A stretch of DNA of 64,000 nt. Origin: a virus. Below are positions 57,356 to 64,000 of the stretch, one piece after another. The first letter of the stretch is position 1; each line of letters begins with the position of its first letter. Below the pieces are notes generated by a model. It ran no database searches, was not told where the DNA came from, and saw nothing but the letters and a program-made list of their open reading frames with translations. Where the stretch lies: positions 124,001 to 188,000 of the IMG/VR virus record IMGVR_UViG_3300032562_000003; one strand, 5' to 3'. The position numbers and the translations under genes are program-made.

Positions 57356-58579
57356 ATGGCATATACAATCGTAAAAAGTGATGGTACGACTCTCACTACT
57401 ATCGCTGACGGTACAATCAACACGACTAGTACTAGTCTGGGTTTGCCGGGCCGAAACTATGCAGGATATGGTCAACAATTAGACACAAACTTTGTTCATC
57501 AGCTAGAAAATTTTGCATTCAGCCAACCTCCGTCTAATCCCATCAGAGGCCAACTCTGGTTCAACACAGTATCAAATACCCTCTTGGTCTGTCCGGCCGA
57601 CGGAACTACTAATGCTGCTGCTTGGCTGTCTCTTGCGCAATCAGGTTCAGCCGGTACTACAACGTTTGGCAGTATATCAGTAACTGGCAATGCTGCTGCA
57701 AACAACATGGCTGTTACAAACAATCTTACTGCCACGACCGGTACGTTCTTCAATCTAACAGCCACCGCAAACGCAAACGTTGCTAATCTAAACGTATCAT
57801 CTACTGCAAACATTAGTACTTTGGTGACAACTGCAATCACATCAGGTAGCGCATCTACTAATGGAACACTAACTGGTGTTTGGACCGCAAACGGAACCGG
57901 AACTGCAAATGGTGTTGCGGGAACATCGATGTGGGTTACCGGCGGCAACCTAGTGATTACCGGATCTGGAATTGGTATTCGTACTGATAATTATTATTAT
58001 GCAAACGGTGCATCTATTCCGATCGGCGGCTCATATGGCAATTCTAATGTCGCATCATACTTGCCAACGTATAACGGTGCGATATTAACTACAACTACGC
58101 AAGCTACTACATTAACTACTGGAGCAAACACAACCGCCGGAACGCTTACAGGTACCTGGACACTATCATCGGGTTCACAACTACAAGCGACTTACGCTGA
58201 CTTGGCCGAAAGATTTGCAGCAGACGATGTATATTCTCCAGGTACAGTAGTACAATTAGGCGGAACCAAAGAAATAACAGCAGTGCAGTATGAACTTTCT
58301 GAAGATGTATTCGGTGTTATTTCCGATACTGCTGCATATCTAATGAATGCCGGCGCCGGCAATGATACTACTCATCCCCCTGTTGCAGTTTCCGGTAGAG
58401 TAGAGGTTAAAGTTACTGGTAAAGTACTAAAAGGACAGCGATTAGTAAGTGCAGGTAACGGTATTGCTCGTGCTGCTCACTCCGGTGAAGCAACCGCATT
58501 TAATACTATAGGAAGAGCATTAGCAGATAAAACCACAGATGGCGAAGGTGTTGTAGAAGCTATCGTTATGATTCGATAA
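57356..58579 (+). CDS. Tail fibre paralogue with a different C-terminal domain
   Basis: The product is 407 residues. The first ~95 residues closely match those of the upstream fibre (SLGLPGRNYAGYGQQLDTNF, IRGQLWFNTVSNTLLVCP), as do shaft motifs (GVWTANGTGTANGVAGTSMW, TDNYYYANG). The C-terminal ~130 residues differ: YADLAERFAADDVYSPGTVV, FGVISDTAAYLMNAGAGND, VSGRVEVKVTGKVLKGQRLV. This is the compact domain often found at the end of cyanophage fibres, possibly an assembly or self-processing domain. It lacks the collar domain. Confidence 0.82.
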   Translation: MAYTIVKSDGTTLTTIADGTINTTSTSLGLPGRNYAGYGQQLDTNFVHQLENFAFSQPPSNPIRGQLWFNTVSNTLLVCPADGTTNAAAWLSLAQSGSAGTTTFGSISVTGNAAANNMAVTNNLTATTGTFFNLTATANANVANLNVSSTANISTLVTTAITSGSASTNGTLTGVWTANGTGTANGVAGTSMWVTGGNLVITGSGIGIRTDNYYYANGASIPIGGSYGNSNVASYLPTYNGAILTTTTQATTLTTGANTTAGTLTGTWTLSSGSQLQATYADLAERFAADDVYSPGTVVQLGGTKEITAVQYELSEDVFGVISDTAAYLMNAGAGNDTTHPPVAVSGRVEVKVTGKVLKGQRLVSAGNGIARAAHSGEATAFNTIGRALADKTTDGEGVVEAIVMIR

Positions 58580-58591
58580 TAAGGAATAGAG

Positions 58592-59545
58592 ATGACTTAC
58601 TCACAGTATGGAACTATACAGGCTTCTGACTATAATACCTTTGTAGGGGGCAATCCTACTGGAAACTCGTCATTAAATGCTGTTTGGGCGACCGGATCAG
58701 GTTCAGCGGGGTATGGACAAACTGCTCTCGCTAATGTTGCTGTAGGTGCAACTGTAGCAGCATCAGATTGGGCAAACTTAGTCAACAAAACATCTAACTC
58801 AGCAAGTCACCAAGGAACATCAATTTCGGCAGTAACGGCACCATCTACTGGTGGTATAGTAACATACCTATCTGGTATTCCCACGAACATAACTTCAATA
58901 TTTAGCAACAGATTTAACGCCGCATCGCAAGGTAGCACGTCAGCCAATACTGCAACGTATGGATCATCTTGGTCACATGCCATTACTTTTGCACATACAG
59001 TTTCATTTGCTAATGGTGACGCTGCTCGGTACTTCTTTAACTCCGGTGGACAAATTAAATTGACAATGAGTCATTCTCCTACCACAACTACTATGGATAC
59101 GGTATTTCACAATCTAGCATCAAATGTGGGCACTATTGTAATGTCATCCCCCACTTCCGGCACTGTGACAATCGTAGGTGTTAGTTATAACGGCATTACT
59201 AAAATAGGTGGTGGAGGCAATTCTCCAACCCTTCTAGCCAACACCGGATATTATGCACTTACTACGTCTAACGCAGCAGTGTTCACTCAAGTTGCAACAG
59301 GTGCACCTACTCACTATACAAATACTGATATAGTAGTAAATATCAAGTCAAACGGTACGCAAGGATCAAATGGTGATGTCGGCAACATTATAACTATCTA
59401 TTCAACATGGGGCGAATTAGCGAATACCGGACTTACTGTTTCTTCTGGTTCAGCTGTCAGTTGTACGGCAGTGGCACCAGAAACAACTTATATAGCCAAT
59501 ACATGGGGCGCTATTACTCTTTCGGGCACCGTAACCGGTTCATAA
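58592..59545 (+). CDS. Probable tail or fibre protein
   Basis: The 317-residue product is Ser/Thr/Gly/Asn-rich with predicted beta strands and starts MTYSQYGTIQASDYNTFVGG. An internal block (FNSGGQIKLTMSHSPTTTTM and TIVGVSYNGITKIGGGGNSP) resembles virion proteins of T4-like phages from aquatic hosts. It lies 12 bp after the second fibre in the same direction, so it is probably a fibre partner or another appendage. No catalytic motif seen. Confidence 0.65.
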   Translation: MTYSQYGTIQASDYNTFVGGNPTGNSSLNAVWATGSGSAGYGQTALANVAVGATVAASDWANLVNKTSNSASHQGTSISAVTAPSTGGIVTYLSGIPTNITSIFSNRFNAASQGSTSANTATYGSSWSHAITFAHTVSFANGDAARYFFNSGGQIKLTMSHSPTTTTMDTVFHNLASNVGTIVMSSPTSGTVTIVGVSYNGITKIGGGGNSPTLLANTGYYALTTSNAAVFTQVATGAPTHYTNTDIVVNIKSNGTQGSNGDVGNIITIYSTWGELANTGLTVSSGSAVSCTAVAPETTYIANTWGAITLSGTVTGS

Positions 59546-59591
59546 TTATTTTGCATCTATGGCGTCTATCTAAATACTTTAGGAGTATAAG

Positions 59592-59897
59592 ATGGACACT
59601 AAGACACTACTTGCTGATGCTAAAGCAAGATTTAACCACAATTCAGCCAAAGCATATCTAGAAGAAAAGTACACAGCTAAACTTATTGTAGCTGCGCAAG
59701 GTGGCCTCTGGAAGGCAGATGCAGAAACTATTAGTTTTCTGAGTTCATTTGATACCGAAACCCTGGTTTTAATAGATACCTTTAATAATCCAGTAGAAGT
59801 AAATCGTGCTGAATTGCTGAAAACATTGCGTCTCGCATATATAGAAGCCACTATGCAATGGTATGCTGAATGGAAAGCTCTAGAAAGTAACAGATGA
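59592..59897 (+). CDS. Small helical protein after the fibre genes, possible fibre assembly factor
   Basis: The 101-residue product (MDTKTLLADAKARFNHNSAK at the start, ETLVLIDTFNNPVEVNRAEL in the middle, ATMQWYAEWKALES at the end) is helical and charged. AGGAG lies 8 bases upstream. Its place directly behind fibre genes suggests a chaperone, but I do not recognise a family. Its stop overlaps the next start (ATGACGCG). Confidence 0.6.
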   Translation: MDTKTLLADAKARFNHNSAKAYLEEKYTAKLIVAAQGGLWKADAETISFLSSFDTETLVLIDTFNNPVEVNRAELLKTLRLAYIEATMQWYAEWKALESNR

Positions 59898-60712
59898 CGC
59901 GAGGTATAATACTCTTTGCCTTCAATTCTATCAAATACAACTACTATGAAATGGCAGAGTTCACAGCTAAAAGAGTAAATCATTTTTTAGGATTGCCAGT
60001 TACACTAGTTACTGACGAAGAATCATTGCCAACTAAAACAACCTATGTTTGGGATAAGGTAATTACAGTAACTCCAAATAAAGATAATTTTCGTACATGG
60101 GGCCAGTGGATCAACAAAGGCAGGTATCAAGCATATGAGTTGAGTCCATATGATGAAACAATACTACTTGATGTAGACTACGTGGTTAATTCTGACAAGC
60201 TACTAAAAACTTTTGAAGTATACGATGACTTTTGTTGTCACAATACTACTAAATTTTTAATGCAGCCAGCTGCACCGCAAGATTATCTCTCTGATTATAG
60301 CTATCCAATACTATGGGCTACGGTTATTGCTTTTAAAAAGACCGATAGAGCAAATCAAATCTTTAATACTATTAAAATGATACAGAATAACTACCAACAC
60401 TATGAAAATATCCATCGATTCGTCGGTGGAACATATCGTAATGACTTTGCATTAACGCTGGCATTAAGAATAGTTAATGGACATTCTAATCCAATCACTG
60501 ATTATCTTCCATGGAACTTAGTTCATATTGGAAATAACACACAGATATATGCTAACAACGATACTTCGTTAAACACTGAATACACAGTAATGTTTGACAG
60601 CACTAAAAACGGTAAGAATAAAAAAGAATACATGCTTATTAAGGATATGGATTTTCACATTCTTGTTAAAGAAATATACATCGATATGATAAAAGGAAAA
60701 GATCATGAGTAA
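59894..60712 (+). CDS. Glycosyltransferase-like protein 1
   Basis: The 272-residue product has a GT-A-like layout: an N-terminal Rossmann-type strand (RGIILFAFNSIKYNYYEMAE), LPVTLVTDEES, and a DxD motif in DETILLDVDYVV that would bind a nucleotide sugar through a metal ion. YPILWATVIAFKKTD and FVGGTYRNDFALTLALRIVN follow. It overlaps both neighbours by 4-8 bases in a compact operon that contains two more DxD proteins. Targets could be tail fibres, virion proteins or cell-surface sugars; none can be chosen from sequence. Confidence 0.72.
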   Translation: MTRGIILFAFNSIKYNYYEMAEFTAKRVNHFLGLPVTLVTDEESLPTKTTYVWDKVITVTPNKDNFRTWGQWINKGRYQAYELSPYDETILLDVDYVVNSDKLLKTFEVYDDFCCHNTTKFLMQPAAPQDYLSDYSYPILWATVIAFKKTDRANQIFNTIKMIQNNYQHYENIHRFVGGTYRNDFALTLALRIVNGHSNPITDYLPWNLVHIGNNTQIYANNDTSLNTEYTVMFDSTKNGKNKKEYMLIKDMDFHILVKEIYIDMIKGKDHE

Positions 60713-60947
60713 ACCAATCATTGACGCTGCCACATATGAAGTGGCCAAACAGTATGGTGTGGCTGTAGCCAACTTACATTTAGTAGAACAGTCCCGAGAT
60801 AAAACGATAGAAGTAGCCACCCGTAGAGCCTTAGTAGAAAAATATCATGAATTATTGATCATGAAAGTGCAAGAATGTATTAAGGATCAAGAAGATGAAC
60901 TAGACGATCAAACTAGAGTATTTGAAAAATTCGGAATTTCTTTCTAA
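60705..60947 (+). CDS. Small unknown protein in the glycosyltransferase operon
   Basis: The 80-residue product (MSKPIIDAATYEVAKQYGVA start, ARRALVEKYHELLIMKVQEC-like middle, acidic DQEDELDDQTRVF end) is predicted helical. It overlaps the preceding gene by 8 bases and the next by 1, so it is translationally coupled on both sides. No family recognised. Confidence 0.6.
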   Translation: MSKPIIDAATYEVAKQYGVAVANLHLVEQSRDKTIEVATRRALVEKYHELLIMKVQECIKDQEDELDDQTRVFEKFGISF

Positions 60948-61702
60948 TGAATAGAGGATTTGTGATTATGGCACAGGGTGACAAATATGTCACATGTGCT
61001 AAAGCATTGGAAGCAAGCATTAAACTAACGATGCCCGATACCAACGTGACCATAATCACAACTGACATGTTGCCATATGGAGATCAGGCACCAAATACGA
61101 ATTGGAAACTGCAAAACGATTGGCAAGTATACGACGCCTCTCCGTATGAGTACACCATCAAGTTGGAAGCTGATATGTACATTCCGCAATCGATTGATTA
61201 CTGGTGGGACGTTCTTAAGGAACGTGATGTTGTAGTATCTACTCATGTCAGAAATTTCAAGCAAGAAATATCTGATGTTACTTACTATCGTAAGTTTATC
61301 GTTGACAACAATCTTCCTGACTGTTACAATGCGATCACATATTTTAGAAAATCGGATTTGGCTAAACAGTTTTTTGATATAGTACGAAAAGTCTTTGAAA
61401 ATTGGGACGAAATTCGTGGCACTTTAAAGTGCAACGTTGATGAACCTGCTACCACAGACTGGGTATATGCGATTGCATGTCATGTGATAGGCGCGGAGAA
61501 AACTACTTTGCCTCAGTTCAAGCCTTATGGGATGGTGCACATGAAGCAGTTCATCAACGGACTATTTACAGACAACTGGACAGATACTCTAATATATGAG
61601 ATTCTACCACATACATTTAGAATCAACACTATCGCACAGATGTATCCAGTTCACTATTATAATAAAGAATTCGCTAATACTATATTAGAGAATATAAAAT
61701 GA
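60947..61702 (+). CDS. Glycosyltransferase-like protein 2
   Basis: The 251-residue product begins RGFVIMAQGDKYVTCAKALE and has SIKLTMPDTNVTIITTD, typical of GT-A enzymes of the glycogenin/GT8-like type, with the acidic metal site in YTIKLEADMYIPQS. Later CYNAITYFRKSDLAKQFFDI and YGMVHMKQF fit the acceptor half. It is a distant relative of the first enzyme in this operon by layout. It overlaps the next gene by 4 bases. Confidence 0.75.
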   Translation: MNRGFVIMAQGDKYVTCAKALEASIKLTMPDTNVTIITTDMLPYGDQAPNTNWKLQNDWQVYDASPYEYTIKLEADMYIPQSIDYWWDVLKERDVVVSTHVRNFKQEISDVTYYRKFIVDNNLPDCYNAITYFRKSDLAKQFFDIVRKVFENWDEIRGTLKCNVDEPATTDWVYAIACHVIGAEKTTLPQFKPYGMVHMKQFINGLFTDNWTDTLIYEILPHTFRINTIAQMYPVHYYNKEFANTILENIK

Positions 61703-62022
61703 ACGAAGAACATATAATCATCTGGGAGCCGCCGGTAATAGTTCCTCCTACGTTTAGATTATACTATGATGATAGGGGAAAGGTACTGTTCTATACATGT
61801 GAAAAGCCTGAAGGTAACTTCATAGAAATCGATGCTCAAACGTATGCAGAATGCCGACATGATTTAAGAGTAATCGATGGTAAGTTAGTTAGACAAGGTG
61901 CTACTACAGTTTCACGATTGCGCAAGAGTGACAAAGGAACGCTGTGCGAGCAAGAAGATATGAGTATTATTACGACTGACAATGACGGACAATATTGGGA
62001 ATTAGAAACATATGAACTCTAA
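61699..62022 (+). CDS. Small unknown protein, predicted beta-rich
   Basis: The 107-residue product (HIIIWEPPVIVPPTFRLYYD start; NFIEIDAQTYAECRHDLRVI middle) has alternating hydrophobic strands and no catalytic motif. It overlaps both neighbours by a few bases. Similar small proteins are common next to tail fibre genes in T4-like phages of aquatic hosts, but I cannot name its role. Confidence 0.6.
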   Translation: MNEEHIIIWEPPVIVPPTFRLYYDDRGKVLFYTCEKPEGNFIEIDAQTYAECRHDLRVIDGKLVRQGATTVSRLRKSDKGTLCEQEDMSIITTDNDGQYWELETYEL

Positions 62023-62212
62023 AGAATTAGACATCAAACCTGGAATGAAGATTAAATTTGATGGACCATGGTGGAATAATAAAGATATACACTATACTGT
62101 AGTAGAAGCATCCTGGTATAACAAAGAAAAGGAATCTACCGCAGTACAACTCAAGCTTGAGGAAATTGATCATATTACAGTTGTTTCTAGAAACGGTATA
62201 AAGATTGTATGA
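62012..62212 (+). CDS. Small unknown protein
   Basis: A 66-residue product (MNSKELDIKPGMKIKFDGPW start, LKLEEIDHITVVSRNG near the end) of beta-strand character that may form an SH3-like barrel (KPGMKIKFDG ... YTVVEASW). It overlaps the preceding gene by 11 bases and the following by 4. Function unknown. Confidence 0.55.
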   Translation: MNSKELDIKPGMKIKFDGPWWNNKDIHYTVVEASWYNKEKESTAVQLKLEEIDHITVVSRNGIKIV

Positions 62213-63150
62213 GTGACATAGTAGACATTGCCGACTTAGACGTAATCTACTTAAGTTACGATGAACCCCAGAAAGAGGAATTCTGGCTCAAGATTAAGAA
62301 CATGGTTCCGTGGGCCAAGAGAGTCGATGGAGTAAAGGGCAGCGATGCGGCACACAAGGCAGCAGCAGAAGCTTCCGACACTGAACGCTTCATTCTAATT
62401 GACGGTGACAATCTTCCTAACGAAGACTTCTTCAACATTCAGTTAGATTTTACAGATAAGGATCCTAGCTACAAGTTAGCACAATATCGTTGGCGAGCTA
62501 TTAATGCTATTAACGGTCTTCGTTACGGTAACGGTGGTATCTCTAGCTGGACTAAGACATATGTAGCGAACATGCACACACATGAAAGTTCAGACGGTGA
62601 TCCAACCACTACGGTAGATTTCTGCATGGATTCCAGTAACAATCTGTATTGGGCAATGCACGACTGTTATTCAGTAACTTACCCAAACTATACCCCTTTC
62701 CAAGCCTGGAGAGCCGGATTTAGGGAGGGCGTAAAGATGGTTCTCGATAAGGGTGCAAAGCCCAGCATTGATGATTTTAAAGCTAGAGTGTCAAGTCGCA
62801 ATCTAAACAATCTGACAATCTGGCACAACGTAGGTGCGGACGTAGAGAATGGTTATTGGGCAATATACGGTGCTCGGCTCGGAACGCAGATGACGATGCT
62901 GACTGACTGGGATCACACCAATGTCATGTGGTTCGACAACTTTCCTGAGTTATGGGACAAGCACAAGAATAATCCGCATCATTACGCAGAAGTTATCGGA
63001 GAAGAACTTCAAGACAAGTTGGATTTGCCAATCTGTACGCTAAGTGCAGACCAAAGTAAGTTCTTCAAGAGACATTATAATGCAGATAAGTATAATTTAG
63101 GTCCTTTAGTTAAAGAGATGGACGTGATTCGTAAAATTGAAGGATGGTAA
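62209..63150 (+). CDS. Glycosyltransferase-like protein 3
   Basis: The 313-residue product starts with DLDVIYLSYDEPQKEEFWLK, has AKRVDGVKGSDAAHKAAAEA, and a DGD metal-binding site in ERFILIDGDNLPNEDF. These are the marks of a GT-A glycosyltransferase. The rest includes RWRAINAINGLRYGNGGISS and YGARLGTQMTMLTDWDHTN. It overlaps the previous gene as ATGA and lies 3 bp before the radical SAM gene. It may act on the same substrate as the other two. Confidence 0.72.
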   Translation: MSDIVDIADLDVIYLSYDEPQKEEFWLKIKNMVPWAKRVDGVKGSDAAHKAAAEASDTERFILIDGDNLPNEDFFNIQLDFTDKDPSYKLAQYRWRAINAINGLRYGNGGISSWTKTYVANMHTHESSDGDPTTTVDFCMDSSNNLYWAMHDCYSVTYPNYTPFQAWRAGFREGVKMVLDKGAKPSIDDFKARVSSRNLNNLTIWHNVGADVENGYWAIYGARLGTQMTMLTDWDHTNVMWFDNFPELWDKHKNNPHHYAEVIGEELQDKLDLPICTLSADQSKFFKRHYNADKYNLGPLVKEMDVIRKIEGW

Positions 63151-63153
63151 AAT

Positions 63154-64000
63154 ATGTCAAATAATGGTTATCAACAACATTTAGAAAATGTTAAAAATGA
63201 ACTAGATTCTGTTAGCAAAACATTCTGTGCTGCTAAGTGGAAACAAGTAACTATGCATCTACAAAATGGACACACGCATAGTTGCCACCATCCTAAAACG
63301 CATCATGTTCCTGTACAAGAAATTCAAATAAATCCTACTGCACTGCACAATAGTAATTATAAAAAATTACAAAGGAAGATGATGCTTGAAGGTGAGCGTC
63401 CAGCAGAATGTGATTATTGCTGGCGAGTAGAGGATCAAGGTGATAGCCATAGTGACAGAATATACAAGAGTGCAGATAAATGGGCTAATCCTTTTATACA
63501 GGATATCGCCAATAAGCCATGGGATGATGATGTTGATCCAAGCTATGTAGAAGTAAGCTTTGGTAATGTATGCAATTTCAAATGCAGTTATTGTGCACCT
63601 CATATCAGTAGTCAATGGATGGAAGAGATCGAACGGTTCGGACCTTATCCTACCACAGATAGGTTCAATAATCTAGATTGGTTGAAAAGCCAAAATATGA
63701 TGCCTATTCTCAATAGAGAAGAAAATCCATATGTAGAGGCTTTCTGGAAGTGGTGGCCAAAGATGTATAATAGTCTACAGCACTTCAGAATTACCGGAGG
63801 CGAGCCGCTACTAAACAAGAACACCTTCAAGGTGCTGGATTATATCATCGATAACCCTAATCCAAATCTAGAAGTTGCCATCAATACGAACATGAATGTT
63901 CCTGATGATATTTTCAATAGGTTCTTAGAAAAGATCAAGATAATATCTGAAGAAAAAAAACTGAAAAACATCAAGATATTCACAAGTGCTGAAGCACACG
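63154..64000 (+). CDS. Radical SAM protein (3' end outside window)
   Basis: An open frame from ATG 63154 runs off the window with no stop (282 residues visible). The radical SAM cluster motif C-x3-C-x2-C is C140/C144/C147 (VCNFKCSYC), and HFRITGGEPLLN is the SAM-binding GGEP motif. The N-terminal part has CAAKW, HSCHHPK and ECDYCWRVEDQG, the extra Cys seen in twitch-type radical SAM proteins of marine phages. Sharing the operon with three glycosyltransferase-like genes suggests it alters a sugar or peptide; the substrate is unknown. Confidence 0.88.
   Translation, partial: MSNNGYQQHLENVKNELDSVSKTFCAAKWKQVTMHLQNGHTHSCHHPKTHHVPVQEIQINPTALHNSNYKKLQRKMMLEGERPAECDYCWRVEDQGDSHSDRIYKSADKWANPFIQDIANKPWDDDVDPSYVEVSFGNVCNFKCSYCAPHISSQWMEEIERFGPYPTTDRFNNLDWLKSQNMMPILNREENPYVEAFWKWWPKMYNSLQHFRITGGEPLLNKNTFKVLDYIIDNPNPNLEVAINTNMNVPDDIFNRFLEKIKIISEEKKLKNIKIFTSAEAH

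Overview
This window is part of the genome of a contractile-tailed, T4-like phage, of the kind known from marine and freshwater bacteria and cyanobacteria. That rests on a complete T4 head-gene order (20-67-21-22-23), the recombination pair 46/47, the late sigma factor 55, and a long baseplate/tail block (26, 48/54-like, 53, 5, 25, 6, 7, an 8-like gene, fibres). I see no bacterial housekeeping genes, tRNAs, CRISPR arrays or integrase. The host cannot be decided from the window: there are no photosynthesis genes, and the baseplate proteins resemble the cyanophage/pelagiphage type more than T4 itself.

Layout. 1-1900 (minus): a tight late operon with a sigma-region-4-like protein, a methyltransferase-like protein, a kinase-like protein and a cut-off small gene. 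The first three start with short peptides that look like capsid-targeting sequences. 1900-3400: an acetyltransferase-like gene and an HNH homing endonuclease. 3400-12500 (minus): head module with major capsid protein, scaffold, prohead protease, a small overlapping ORF, acidic core protein, a small basic protein and the portal. The portal is interrupted by an HNH intein, and the module is invaded by one intact HNH gene and one decayed GIY-YIG gene. 12500-15700 (minus): a tape-measure-like protein ending in a T4-type lysozyme domain. 15785-16830 (plus): gene 26, followed in the -1 frame by a 76-codon ORF that has no start codon; a slippery heptamer and a stem at the right spacing link them. 16831-17387: an unusual non-coding, GC-raised stretch made almost entirely of hairpins. 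17388-22786 (minus): a PD-(D/E)XK-like nuclease, a GIY-YIG endonuclease, gp46, gp47 and gp55. 22923-55500 (plus): baseplate genes, including a 6297-residue gp7-like giant and an 8-like gene split by a GIY-YIG gene. 55500-64000 (plus): two paralogous fibres, another tail protein, three glycosyltransferase-like proteins, small unknown proteins and a radical SAM protein running off the end.

How it works together. gp55 would direct late transcription from a recurring [G/A][A/C]TAAATA motif found before most late units on both strands, twice as palindromic divergent pairs. gp55 itself seems to be read from a host-type promoter overlapped by a perfect inverted repeat. The lysozyme is absent from the gp5-like spike and sits on the tape-measure-like protein instead. 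Six homing elements (five free-standing, one intein) sit beside conserved genes. Three of the free-standing ones share a leader hairpin whose stems covary between copies. The most novel points are the frameshift signal, the structured RNA region, the possible virion-packaged enzyme operon and the covarying homing-endonuclease leaders.
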